DNA from: Nocardiopsis sp. JB363
Lineage (GTDB): Bacteria; Actinomycetota; Actinomycetes; Streptosporangiales; Streptosporangiaceae
Reading direction: 5' to 3'
NCBI RefSeq assembly: GCF_900143625.1
Contig: NZ_FRFF01000169.1
Coordinates: 62,001 to 126,000, forward strand
DNA: 64,000 bases
Position 1 is the first letter of the stretch. Each line of letters starts with the position of its first letter. This document shows positions 8,671 through 16,859 of this stretch, piece by piece. The notes beneath the pieces are model-generated. The model did not search any database, had not been told where the DNA came from, and worked only from the letters and a program-made list of their open reading frames with translations. A program made the translations under genes and the position numbers.

Positions 8671-8701
8671 ATCAGGTCACTACTATTCGTAGTGACCTGA
8701 T
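8671..8701. promoter_or_regulatory. perfect 13+13 palindrome upstream of SSI gene
   Basis: Left arm ATCAGGTCACTAC and right arm GTAGTGACCTGAT are exact reverse complements around TATTC. The repeat ends 22 bases before the SSI-family ATG and starts 49 bases after the previous stop. It is AT-rich for this genome and contains a TACTAT hexamer that could be a -10 box, which favours an operator over a terminator; no T-run follows. Confidence 0.6.
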
Positions 8702-8723
8702 CTCGTCGTCGTTGGAGTGAACC

Positions 8724-9107
8724 ATGAGGACAACCCTCGGGCTCGTCGCCGCCACCGCCCTCGCCCTCTCCTTGGCCTCGCCCGCGCAGGCCGAGACCAT
8801 GAGCTACGACCTCTTCGTCGACGATGCGCCCGAAGTGCGGAGCGAGAGCGTTACCGGCTCGCTCCGTTCCGTGGTCCTGGAATGCGGACCGGCCGCAGGA
8901 GAGCACCCCCGAGCCGAAGAGGCCTGCGACCTCATCGAGAAGGCCGGCGGACGGGTCTCCGACGTCGAGGCCGGTACGAACGATCTGTGCACCATGGAGT
9001 ACCGGCCCGTCAGCGTGATCGCCGTCGGTGGGGGAGAGCGCTACGAGGAGACCTTCGGCAACGGCTGCCTCCTGTCCGTGGCCAAGGGCGCGGTCTTCGA
9101 CTTCTGA
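8724..9107 (+). CDS. secreted SSI-family subtilisin inhibitor
   Basis: A 127-residue preprotein. Residues 1-23 are a signal peptide ending A-Q-A. The mature domain shows the Streptomyces subtilisin inhibitor pattern: L-E-C-G-P then H-P-R-A-E-E-A-C, then the reactive-site loop C-T-M-E-Y-R-P-V, then F-G-N-G-C and the terminal V-F-D-F. Cysteines 54, 68, 89 and 115 fit the two family disulfides. By alignment P1 is Met91, as in SSI itself, and P1' is Glu92 in place of the usual Val. Family members block secreted subtilisin-like or trypsin-like proteases and some transglutaminase-activating proteases. The ATG is preceded by GGAGTG. The gene converges on radA. Confidence 0.9.
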   Translation: MRTTLGLVAATALALSLASPAQAETMSYDLFVDDAPEVRSESVTGSLRSVVLECGPAAGEHPRAEEACDLIEKAGGRVSDVEAGTNDLCTMEYRPVSVIAVGGGERYEETFGNGCLLSVAKGAVFDF

Positions 9108-9131
9108 GCGTGGGAGTAGCGCCCCGGCCCG

Positions 9132-10568
9132 TCAGAACTGGGGTTCCTCGGCGATGGTGAGCTTGGGGCGCGTCTGCTTCTTCGGATCCTTCGGCTTGTC
9201 CGGACTGCCCTTCTTGCGGCGACTCTTGGACACCCACTTCAGGGCGTCCTTCAGTTCCTCGACCTCGTGGGTGCGGATGCCCGGGATGGGGTCGCCGAAG
9301 TTCTTCGGTACGACCGCCTGGGTGAAGCCGAGGCGCTGTGCCTCGGCGACCCGGCGGCGCACCCCCTGGACGGTGCGTACGTCCCCGGCCAGTCCGACCT
9401 CGCCGACGGCCATGAACCCGGGCGGCAGGGCGACGTCGTTGTGGGAACTGCCGGCCGCGATGGCCAGCGCCAGGTCGACGGCGGGTTCGCTCAGCTTCAC
9501 GCCGCCCACGGTGGACGCGAAGACGTCCATGTTGGCCAGCTTCATGCCCGAGCGCTTCTCCAACACGGCCAGGATCATGTTCACCCGTGAGGTGTCCAGG
9601 CCGGACGTGGCCCGGCGCGGCGCCGGCAGTGGCGAGGGCGCGACCAGGGCCTGCACCTCGGTGATGAGGGGGCGCCGTCCCTCCAGGGCGACGGTGACGC
9701 AGGTGCCGGGGACCGGGTCGGTGCGATCGGTGAGGAACAGCCCACTGGGGTCGGGCAGGCCCTCGATGCCCTTGTCGCTCAGCTCGAACACGCCGATCTC
9801 GTCGGTGGGCCCGTAGCGGTTCTTGACCGCGCGCAGCAGCCGCAACTGGGAGTGGCGTTCGCCCTCGAAGTACAGGACGACGTCGACCAGGTGCTCCAGC
9901 ATCCGGGGTCCGGCGATGGAACCGTCCTTGGTGACGTGGCCGACCAGGACGGTGGCGATGCCGCGTTCCTTGGCGATCTGGATCAGGGCGCCGGACACCT
10001 GGCGGATCTGGGTGACGCCACCCGGGACGCCGGTGGTCTCGGGGGAGACCATGGTCTGCACGGAGTCGACGATCAGCAGCTTCGGCGCGACCGCGTCCAC
10101 GTGAGCGGCCAGGGTCGCGACCGAGGTCTCCGCCGCCAGGTACAGCCGGTCGGAGAGGGCGTCGAGGCGTTCGGCGCGCAGCCGTACCTGCCCGGCCGAC
10201 TCCTCGCCGGTGATGTAGAGGACCGGTGCGTCGGCGGCCCGCATCGCGGCGACCTCCAGGAGCAGGGTCGACTTGCCCACGCCGGGCTCGCCGGCCAGCA
10301 GCACGACACCACCGGGGACGGCGCCGCCGCCCAGGACACGGTCGAGCTCGTCCACGCCCGTGGGGACCGCCTCGGCGCTCTCCACGCTGATCTCGGTGAT
10401 GGGGCGGGCCCTGGCAGTGACGGGTGCGGGGGCGACGGCGTTGGGCGCCGGCGCCCCGGCCTCCTCGACGGTGCCCCAGGCCTGGCACTCACCGCAGCGC
10501 CCGACCCATTTGAGGGTGCTCCATCCGCACTCGACGCATCGGAACGAGGACTTCACTGCTTTTGCCAT
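9132..10568 (-). CDS. radA: RadA branch-migration helicase-like repair protein
   Basis: A 478-residue protein in standard RadA order: a C4 zinc motif (C11, C14, C25, C28), a RecA-like ATPase core with Walker A G-E-P-G-V-G-K-S-T at 93-101 and Walker B L-L-I-V-D-S-V, the RadA-specific K-N-R-Y-G motif at 249-253, and a C-terminal Lon-protease-like domain. RadA processes recombination intermediates alongside RecA. I chose ATG 10568 because the zinc motif follows it at the family distance; the upstream in-frame ATG at 10616 adds an unconserved extension. No strong ribosome binding site is visible. It overlaps nothing and converges on the SSI gene. Confidence 0.95.
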   Translation of the reverse strand: MAKAVKSSFRCVECGWSTLKWVGRCGECQAWGTVEEAGAPAPNAVAPAPVTARARPITEISVESAEAVPTGVDELDRVLGGGAVPGGVVLLAGEPGVGKSTLLLEVAAMRAADAPVLYITGEESAGQVRLRAERLDALSDRLYLAAETSVATLAAHVDAVAPKLLIVDSVQTMVSPETTGVPGGVTQIRQVSGALIQIAKERGIATVLVGHVTKDGSIAGPRMLEHLVDVVLYFEGERHSQLRLLRAVKNRYGPTDEIGVFELSDKGIEGLPDPSGLFLTDRTDPVPGTCVTVALEGRRPLITEVQALVAPSPLPAPRRATSGLDTSRVNMILAVLEKRSGMKLANMDVFASTVGGVKLSEPAVDLALAIAAGSSHNDVALPPGFMAVGEVGLAGDVRTVQGVRRRVAEAQRLGFTQAVVPKNFGDPIPGIRTHEVEELKDALKWVSKSRRKKGSPDKPKDPKKQTRPKLTIAEEPQF

Positions 10569-10775
10569 GGTCGCCACGCTAACGGGTGCCGGCGACATGC
10601 GCGGAGCGCTGTCCACAGCGGCTTCGAAAGCACCGGAATATCTTCAGCGACACATGAAAGTTACCTACGAGTTAGGGCGCAGGCGCCGTAACTTATGTTA
10701 AAGAATGTGTGGGGAGTCACTCCCCGGCGGTACCTGACAACTCCTATGCCCCGCTCCTTGGAGAGGAAGACCCTC

Positions 10776-11684
10776 GTGTCCCGCTCACACGAATCCCCCG
10801 TCCCCCACGCTTCCGGTGCCGGCTTCCGGCGCCACCTGGCACGAATCTTCGCCCCCGTCGCCATCGCGGCCCTGGGCATCACGATGGCGGCGGCTCCGGT
10901 CGCGGCCGATGAAGTCGACACCTCCGCCTACTCGCACTACGTCGCCATCGGTGACTCCTTCACCGCCGGTCCCCTGGTGAGCGCGCAGATGCCGCTGCTG
11001 GGCTGCATGCAGTCGTCCGTCAACTACCCCAAGCTTCTCGCCGAGGAGCTCGGCGTCGAGGAGATCACCGACGTCAGCTGTTCCGGCGCGGTGATGAACG
11101 ACCTGTACGAGAATCAGTTCAACGACACCGAACCGCAGCTCGACGCACTCCGACCCGAAACCGACCTGGTCACGGTGGGGATCGCCGGCAACGACTTCGG
11201 CTTCGCCGACGTGCTCTTGGAGTGCTCCAAGCAGAGCCTGAGTAACCCGGTGGGCAGTCCCTGCGCCGACCACTACGGCTCAGAACTGGACGACCGGATC
11301 GAGGGGATGCGGGGCGAGGTGTCCCAGGTCTACGCCGACATCGCCGAGCGCAGCCCGAACGCGACCGTGCTCGCCATCGGCTACCTCCAGATCATGCCGG
11401 AGAGCGGCGGCTGCTGGCCGAGCACGCCGATCGCCAGGGGTGACGTCCCGTTCCTGGACGAGGCGCAGACCACGCTCAACACGCTGATCGCCGAGGAGTC
11501 CGCGGCCAACGGGGCGGTCTTCGTGGACACCTTCGAGCGTGGTCACGACGTCTGCCAGGGGTCGGACACGCGTTGGGTCGAAGGGCTGATCCCCGAGGAC
11601 GGTGCCCCGGTCCACCCGAACAACCTGGGCATGGCGGCCACGAGCGACTTCATCCGCGACACCCTCGGAGTCCCCAGCCCCTGA
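10776..11684 (+). CDS. secreted SGNH-family esterase/lipase
   Basis: A 302-residue secreted hydrolase. A long signal peptide (R-R-H-L-A-R then a hydrophobic core, ending A-P-V-A-A) covers about residues 1-45. The catalytic serine is S61 in G-D-S-F-T-A-G (block I); N139 in G-N-D is the oxyanion residue (block III); H280 in A-P-V-H-P-N is the catalytic histidine (block V). Six cysteines (77, 102, 150, 163, 213, 260) allow the three disulfides typical of Streptomyces SGNH lipases. I chose GTG 10776 because GAGAGGAAG lies just upstream; the longer frame from 10695 has no ribosome binding site. A long intrinsic terminator follows. Confidence 0.88.
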   Translation: MSRSHESPVPHASGAGFRRHLARIFAPVAIAALGITMAAAPVAADEVDTSAYSHYVAIGDSFTAGPLVSAQMPLLGCMQSSVNYPKLLAEELGVEEITDVSCSGAVMNDLYENQFNDTEPQLDALRPETDLVTVGIAGNDFGFADVLLECSKQSLSNPVGSPCADHYGSELDDRIEGMRGEVSQVYADIAERSPNATVLAIGYLQIMPESGGCWPSTPIARGDVPFLDEAQTTLNTLIAEESAANGAVFVDTFERGHDVCQGSDTRWVEGLIPEDGAPVHPNNLGMAATSDFIRDTLGVPSP

Positions 11685-11745
11685 TAGGAGCTCTCGCTCC
11701 GGGTCGCCGGTGAGGACGGAATTCACCTGGTGGCCCGCGACGATC

Positions 11746-11813
11746 GACCCCGGCGGATGATGTTCGGTTGGTGCTTTGCCGACCGAAATGTCCGCCGGGG
11801 TCAAGCAGTTTTT
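11746..11813 (+). terminator. long two-part hairpin terminator with T-run
   Basis: GACCCCGGCGGA and TCCGCCGGGGTC form a perfect 12-bp outer stem. Inside it TTCGGTTGG and CCGACCGAA form a second stem with one G-U pair. TTTTT follows at 11809-11813. It ends the SGNH esterase transcript. Confidence 0.8.
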
Positions 11814-11949
11814 ACCGTCTTTCGATGCCGGCCGGACTACGGAGAGTGACTTAACGTAATCAATGTGTGACCAATGGTGATGGGTCGGCGGTGGGAGATC
11901 CACGTCACAGCGGCGTGGTCCACCCCGACCGATCGAGGAGGGTCACCAC

Positions 11950-12546
11950 ATGCACCTGCCGCGACACCACGAGCAAACTCGGGCCTGCCGTCCCACCACG
12001 CACCCGGGGCAGCAGGCCGTCGCAGTCGGAGCACGCCCTCGGGGAACGCGGGCACTCGTCGTCGCCGCGCTCGCCGCGGCGGCCCTGACCACCGGGGTCG
12101 CGCCGGCACTCGCCCAGCCCCACCAGCCGACCGCTCCGGCCGCCACCGCCGAACAGAGCGGCCCGGAACGTGTCCACCAAGCCCTCACCTCCGACACCAT
12201 CGACAAGGCCATCAGCGCGGCCGAGGCCCAGAAGGGCAAGCCCTACTCCTGGGGCGGGACCGGCCCCGGCTCCTTCGACTGCTCCGGACTCGTGCAGTAC
12301 GCCTTCGGCGAGGCCGGCGTGAGTCTGCCCCGCATCGCCCACGACCAGGTCGGCGCCGGGACCCGTGTCTCCTACTCCAACGCCCAGCGCGGTGACCTCC
12401 TGTACTGGACCGACGGAGGCGGTTACGCCTACCACGTCGCCATCTACCTCGGGGGCGGGCGCATGATCGACGCCCCGAACTCCGGCGGCAAGATCGGCGA
12501 GCGCGCCGTGACGCGCTACAACCTCGCCGGCGGAGTGCGCCTGTAG
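11950..12546 (+). CDS. secreted NlpC/P60 peptidoglycan endopeptidase
   Basis: A 198-residue secreted cell-wall hydrolase. A long basic N-terminus precedes a signal peptide core at about 33-53 ending P-A-L-A. The NlpC/P60 domain fills residues 85-198: G-K-P-Y-S-W-G-G, then catalytic C111 in F-D-C-S-G-L-V, H162 in Y-H-V-A-I-Y, and D174 (R-M-I-D-A-P) in the third-residue position, where His or Glu is usual. Such enzymes cut the D-Glu to diaminopimelate bond in stem peptides. No extra wall-binding or coiled-coil domain is present. GAGGAGGG lies about 8 bases before the ATG. It is probably monocistronic, with a terminator on each side. Confidence 0.9.
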   Translation: MHLPRHHEQTRACRPTTHPGQQAVAVGARPRGTRALVVAALAAAALTTGVAPALAQPHQPTAPAATAEQSGPERVHQALTSDTIDKAISAAEAQKGKPYSWGGTGPGSFDCSGLVQYAFGEAGVSLPRIAHDQVGAGTRVSYSNAQRGDLLYWTDGGGYAYHVAIYLGGGRMIDAPNSGGKIGERAVTRYNLAGGVRL

Positions 12547-12571
12547 CCGCACCTGCCCCGTCTCTCTTGTT

Positions 12572-12605
12572 CGACGGCCGTCGCCCACAGGGGCCACGGC
12601 CGTCG
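12572..12605 (+). terminator. NlpC/P60 gene terminator
   Basis: CGACGGCCGT and ACGGCCGTCG pair perfectly over 10 bp around a 14-base loop, followed by GCTTCTGT. It starts 25 bases after the stop. Confidence 0.65.
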
Positions 12606-12714
12606 GCTTCTGTCACAGGGGTATGCCGGAACGGTCGGGAAGAAGGTCCTTCGCCACGCCGCGTTCACGCCCCCGGTCGCCCCAGGACCCTCGAAAGCGC
12701 ATACTCTGGGTCCT

Positions 12715-13650
12715 GTGAGCCCTATCCAGGTCCCAGACGCGCCCGTGGTCCTCTCGACGGCGTCGGTCTACCCGGAGAAGACCCCGGCCGCCTTCGAGAT
12801 CGCCGCGAAGCTGGGGTACGACGGTGTGGAGGTGCTCGTCTCCTCCGACCCGGCCAGCCAGGACATCGAACTCCTCCGGCGCCTCTCGGACTATCACCAG
12901 ATGCCCGTCACCGCAGTCCACTCGCCCTGTCTCGTCCTCACCCAACGGGTGTGGGGCAAAGACCCCTGGGGCAAACTCGTCCGTTCCAAGGAGATGGCAG
13001 AGGCCCTCGGGGCCAAGACGATCGTGGTCCATCCGGCCTTCCGCTGGCAGCGCGAATACGCCAAGGACTTCGAGATCGGCGTCTCCCGCATGCAGGACGA
13101 GACCGACGTGGTCTTCGCGGTGGAGAACATGTACCCGGTCCGGGTGCGCGACCGCGAGGTCGTCCCCTACGCCCCGAGCTGGAACCCGCTCGATCGTGAC
13201 TACCCCGACGTGACCCTCGACCTCTCGCACACCGCCATGTCCGGTTCCGACGCGATGGACATGGCCAAGCGGCTGGGCGAGCGTCTTTCCCACGTGCACG
13301 TCACCGACGGTCTGGGCGGCCAGAACCTGGACGAGCACCTCATCCCCGGGCGGGGGAGCCAGCCCGTGGCCGAACTCCTCGAACACCTGGCCGGCAACCG
13401 GTACGAGGGGCAGCTCGTCCTTGAGGTGAGCACCCGCAAGGCTCCCGACCGACAGACCCGGATGCGAGAGCTGGCCGAGGCGCTGGCCTTCACCCGACTG
13501 CACTTCGCCGGACCACGCGAGCCCGAACCCGCGCTGGGTCGCCGGGAACGGATCGCGCTGTTGCGCCGCCGCCCGCAGGACCCGCCTCGACGCTTCGCGG
13601 TGGACGAAGGCGGAGCCGTCGATGACGAGGGCACCGTCGACCCCGACTGA
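12715..13650 (+). CDS. sugar phosphate isomerase/epimerase family TIM barrel
   Basis: A 311-residue AP-endonuclease-2/xylose-isomerase-like TIM barrel. Typical strand-end residues are visible: Y-D-G-V-E-V, the T-A-V-H-S-P and I-V-V-H-P-A-F histidines, V-E-N-M-Y, L-D-L-S-H-T, H-V-H-V-T-D-G and L-V-L-E-V-S, which fit a metal site of Glu, Asp and His. A charged, Arg-rich tail of about 45 residues follows the barrel. The substrate is unknown. The GTG start has no Shine-Dalgarno, but TACTCT ends eight bases upstream, so a leaderless transcript is likely. It is followed by proC after 107 bp. Confidence 0.8.
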   Translation: MSPIQVPDAPVVLSTASVYPEKTPAAFEIAAKLGYDGVEVLVSSDPASQDIELLRRLSDYHQMPVTAVHSPCLVLTQRVWGKDPWGKLVRSKEMAEALGAKTIVVHPAFRWQREYAKDFEIGVSRMQDETDVVFAVENMYPVRVRDREVVPYAPSWNPLDRDYPDVTLDLSHTAMSGSDAMDMAKRLGERLSHVHVTDGLGGQNLDEHLIPGRGSQPVAELLEHLAGNRYEGQLVLEVSTRKAPDRQTRMRELAEALAFTRLHFAGPREPEPALGRRERIALLRRRPQDPPRRFAVDEGGAVDDEGTVDPD

Positions 13651-13757
13651 AGCATCCGTGTCGCCCTCCGAGGTGGCCGTCCACGGGTTGGGACGCGTGG
13701 TCCACCTCGGGTCGATGGGGCGACTAGCGTGGAGGGATCCGCAGAGAGGACCCCTTC

Positions 13758-14552
13758 ATGATCGCGATCATCGGTGCAGGAAAGATGGGCGAGGCACTGC
13801 TCGCCGGGCTGTTGGCCAAGGACCACTCCCCGAAGGACGTCCTGGTCACCGAACCGCGTGCGGAACACGCCGCGGAGCTTCGCGCGCGCTACGGGGTCGA
13901 GACCGTACCGGCCGTCGACGTCGCCAAGCGTGCCGACACCCTGCTCTTGGCCCTCAAACCCCAGGACATGCTCGCCCTGTTGGACGAGATCGCCCCGCAC
14001 CTGTCCGAGGAGCGATTGATCATCTCGGTGGCAGCGGGGCTGACCACCGCCGTGCTGGAGAGCCACCTGCCCTCCGGGGTCCCCGTGGTCCGGGCCATGC
14101 CCAACACCCCGGCCCTCATGGGGCGGGGGATGACCGCCGTCTCCGGTGGGGCGCACACCTGCCCGGAACACCTGGACCGGGCGGAGGCGCTACTGGGCAC
14201 GGTCGGCGAGGTGATCCGGGTCGGTGAACAGCACATGGACACGGTGACCGCCATCTCCGGGAGCGGGCCCGCCTACTTCTACTTCATCGCCGAGACCATG
14301 ATCGAGGCCGGAGTGGCGATGGGCATGCCACGTGCCACGGCCCAGCGGCTGGTCGAGCAGACGATCACCGGCGCCGCCGCCATGCTCGACGGTTCGGGGG
14401 AGCATCCGGTGGTACTGCGAGAAGCGGTCACCTCGCCGGGTGGGACCACCGCCGCGGCCCTGCGCGAGTTGGAGCGGCACGGTGTACGGACCGCGTTCAC
14501 CGACGCGATCGAGGCCGCGCGGGATCGGAGCAGGGCCCTGTCCGGGAACTGA
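13758..14552 (+). CDS. proC: pyrroline-5-carboxylate reductase
   Basis: A 264-residue NADPH-dependent enzyme for the last step of proline synthesis. The Rossmann start is I-A-I-I-G-A-G-K-M-G-E-A, followed by A-M-P-N-T-P, the substrate-binding S-G-S-G-P-A-Y, and the P5CR signature near the C-terminus (T-S-P-G-G-T-T-A-A-A-L-R-E-L-E). The length is normal. GAGAGGA lies about 10 bases upstream of the ATG. The other proline genes are not in the window. Confidence 0.96.
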   Translation: MIAIIGAGKMGEALLAGLLAKDHSPKDVLVTEPRAEHAAELRARYGVETVPAVDVAKRADTLLLALKPQDMLALLDEIAPHLSEERLIISVAAGLTTAVLESHLPSGVPVVRAMPNTPALMGRGMTAVSGGAHTCPEHLDRAEALLGTVGEVIRVGEQHMDTVTAISGSGPAYFYFIAETMIEAGVAMGMPRATAQRLVEQTITGAAAMLDGSGEHPVVLREAVTSPGGTTAAALRELERHGVRTAFTDAIEAARDRSRALSGN

Positions 14553-14720
14553 TCGCCGGGGCATGTGATGGAAATCACAGGGAAATCTTCGATGATTCGT
14601 GATCGAGGGGCGTGTGAAGTGGCGTCGTAGGGAGTGCATAAAGTCGGGCAGAGCGGGTGGAACCCCGCCTCCTTCCATCCCGCACACTCCCAGTACGTCC
14701 TCCAAAGATTCCGGGGCCCC

Positions 14721-16709
14721 ATGACCAACGCTCAACCGCCATCGGACCCTTCCCACCAGCCTGGCCAGTCCGGGCCGAACACACCCCCGCCCGGAGCTCC
14801 GAGTGGTCCCCAGGTCCCTGGGAACCCCTCCGGTGGTCAGCTCCCTCCCGGGCCGAACACCGGGGGGCGTCCCCCGGTCGGTCGTCCTCCGGGCGGTCCA
14901 CCTCCCGGAGGTCCGCCGCCCCAAGGTGGGGTGCCCTCCGGCGGTCAACCGCCGATGGGCCCCCCGAGTGGTGGTCAGCCTCCGATGAATCCCCCGAGCG
15001 GTGGTCAGCCGCAGTTCGGTCCCCCGAGCGGTGGTCAACCGCCGATGGGCGGACCCATGGGCCCGCCTCCGGGTGGGATGCCGCCGGCCGGTCCGCCGCC
15101 TCCCGGTGGGATGCCGCCCGGTGGGATGGGCGCCGGTGGTCTGCCCCCGGGTTTCCCCGGAGGTCCCGGCGGTCCCGGCGGCCCCGGTATGCCGCCGCCC
15201 CCCGGCGGCCCGTTCGGTGGTCCTCCCGGCCCGCCGCCCCTGCCCCCGCTCGGCCTGTTCCGGTCCAAGTCGGGCCTGCGCGCCGCCCTGCTCAACCTGT
15301 CCGGTGTCGGCGCGGGCTACTTCTACCTGCGTAACTGGCTGTTCTTCGGCATCAACGTGGGCGTCACCCTCGCCCTCCTGGTCACCGCCGCGATCCTCGG
15401 CGCGGCCGACGACCTGCTCGTGTGGGTTCCGTCGCTGCTCTTCTGGATCCTGATCACCGTCGTGCACGGTCTGTTCGCCGGTCGTTCCCACGACCGCCGA
15501 CTCATGGGTCGAGGGGAACAACCCTCCGCCAAGCCCATGCCGATGATCCTGGCGGCCTGTCTGGTGCTGGTGATGGCGGCCTCGCTGCTCGGTGTGTGGC
15601 AGGCCGGCGAGTGGCGCCTGCGGGTCGCCGACGCGGCGCACGCGCGCGGGGACTGCGGCACCGCGATCAGTGCCTACAACGGGGTCGAGGCCGGGTTCCA
15701 ACTCTCCATGTCCCCGAGCCTGATGAACCGGGCCCGATCCGGGGTGGAAGCCTGCGAACTGCTGCGCCGCGCCCAGTCCGACGTGGACAACGAGGCCTAC
15801 GACCACGCGCTGGAGTCCTACAGCGAGTACTTCGCGCACGGGGCCGCCCAGTGGGAGGACACCGACGGCAGCGTCGCCGACGTCCACCTGGACTACGCCT
15901 CCCAGCTCGCGGTGGAGGCCGACGAGCTGTACAGCGGAGAGGTGACCGAGGAGGTCGAGGAGGCCTTCCGACAGGCTCAGGAGACCTACACCTTCGTGGC
16001 CGAGGACTTCTCGGACACCCCTGCCGCGGGGCAGGTGCCGGACGCCCTGGTCGACCTGTACGACCTGGCCACCGGTGACTACGCCGACGAGAACTGGTGT
16101 GGGGCCTTCGGCCAGATCGGTATGTTCGACGACCTGAGCTGGGACTCCGCCCCCGAGATCGCCGACCGCATCGAGGAGGAACGTCCCAACGCCGCGCTGG
16201 AGTGCGGATGGGACCAGATCGACGACGAGAACTTCGACGAGGCCGAGGCACAGGTCGAGGTCCTCACCGCCGACTACCCCGATCACGAGGCCGACGAGGT
16301 CGAGGACCTGGAGCGGCACGTCGGCGCGGGCCGCATCGAGCAGCAGATGGACCTGGCCACCATTGTCGGTGAGAGCGCGCTCGAAGGCGGCCCCCTGGAG
16401 ACCGGGGGCGGTGACAAGGTCTCCGTCCAGTACGTGAACTACAGCGAAGAGGCGATGCGGTTCCTCTACGTAGGTCCGGACGCCGTGCACGGCGAGGTCG
16501 TCATCGACCCCTGCGAGGACTGCGACACCTCCTCGCCGCCCTCCGACGTCTCGTGCCTGAGCGACCCGAACGCGATGGACCTGGAACTCGACCCGGGTGA
16601 GTACCGGATCCTCATCGGTTCGGCCGACGGCCTCCTAGACCGTCCCCTGCACGACACCCTCAAGATGAAGGCCGGGGACACCTACGCGGACTGCATCTAC
16701 ACGGAGTAG
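14721..16709 (+). CDS. repeat-rich membrane protein with extracytoplasmic helical domain
   Basis: A 662-residue protein of unknown function. Residues 1-175 are Pro/Gly/Gln/Met low complexity and include four exact-length 10-residue repeats of the form P-P-S-G-G-Q-P-P-M-G. About four hydrophobic segments follow: a hairpin near 195-245 (G-Y-F-Y-L-R-N-W-L-F-F-G) and another helix near 275-295. The last 350 residues are acidic and helical, with repeated A-x-Y-x-x-A-L-E-x-Y and cysteine-containing blocks like tetratricopeptide modules, and end in a short beta-rich domain with C-E-D-C. TPR-like is my reading, not a firm call. The ATG at 14721 has only a weak CGGGG upstream. A terminator follows. 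Confidence 0.7.
   Translation: MTNAQPPSDPSHQPGQSGPNTPPPGAPSGPQVPGNPSGGQLPPGPNTGGRPPVGRPPGGPPPGGPPPQGGVPSGGQPPMGPPSGGQPPMNPPSGGQPQFGPPSGGQPPMGGPMGPPPGGMPPAGPPPPGGMPPGGMGAGGLPPGFPGGPGGPGGPGMPPPPGGPFGGPPGPPPLPPLGLFRSKSGLRAALLNLSGVGAGYFYLRNWLFFGINVGVTLALLVTAAILGAADDLLVWVPSLLFWILITVVHGLFAGRSHDRRLMGRGEQPSAKPMPMILAACLVLVMAASLLGVWQAGEWRLRVADAAHARGDCGTAISAYNGVEAGFQLSMSPSLMNRARSGVEACELLRRAQSDVDNEAYDHALESYSEYFAHGAAQWEDTDGSVADVHLDYASQLAVEADELYSGEVTEEVEEAFRQAQETYTFVAEDFSDTPAAGQVPDALVDLYDLATGDYADENWCGAFGQIGMFDDLSWDSAPEIADRIEEERPNAALECGWDQIDDENFDEAEAQVEVLTADYPDHEADEVEDLERHVGAGRIEQQMDLATIVGESALEGGPLETGGGDKVSVQYVNYSEEAMRFLYVGPDAVHGEVVIDPCEDCDTSSPPSDVSCLSDPNAMDLELDPGEYRILIGSADGLLDRPLHDTLKMKAGDTYADCIYTE
14931..15050 (+). 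repeat. four 30-bp in-frame tandem repeats
   Basis: Four consecutive 30-base units begin at 14931, 14961, 14991 and 15021. Each encodes a variant of P-P-S-G-G-Q-P-P-M-G; the third has Q-F in place of P-M. They vary at synonymous positions, so they are not a very recent expansion. Confidence 0.85.
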
Positions 16710-16752
16710 GAAGAACGTCCCGTAGGTCGCGGACACGACCTTCACGAGCCCA

Positions 16753-16789
16753 CCGGGGCCCGCACGAGTCACCATCGTGCGGGCCCCGG
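16753..16789 (+). terminator. strong GC-rich terminator
   Basis: CCGGGGCCCGCACGA and TCGTGCGGGCCCCGG form a perfect 15-bp stem around a 7-base loop. It lies 43 bases after the previous stop and separates that gene from the deacetylase gene. Confidence 0.85.
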
Positions 16790-16859
16790 GGTGCTGAGGT
16801 GGACCCGGTTTGCGTACTGTGTGCTTCGAAGCACGCACACCTGGAACGGGGGTCACCAT

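Noticed and set aside
10657..10694. AAAGTTAC and GTAACTT inverted pair with a nested GGCGC-AG-GCGCC upstream of the SGNH esterase
   Set aside because: The arms are asymmetrically placed around the inner palindrome and match no operator I can name; kept only as a note.
11814..11949. Possible c-di-AMP (ydaO-type) riboswitch before the NlpC/P60 gene, a known target class
   Set aside because: The leader is too short and none of the conserved ydaO core motifs is visible.
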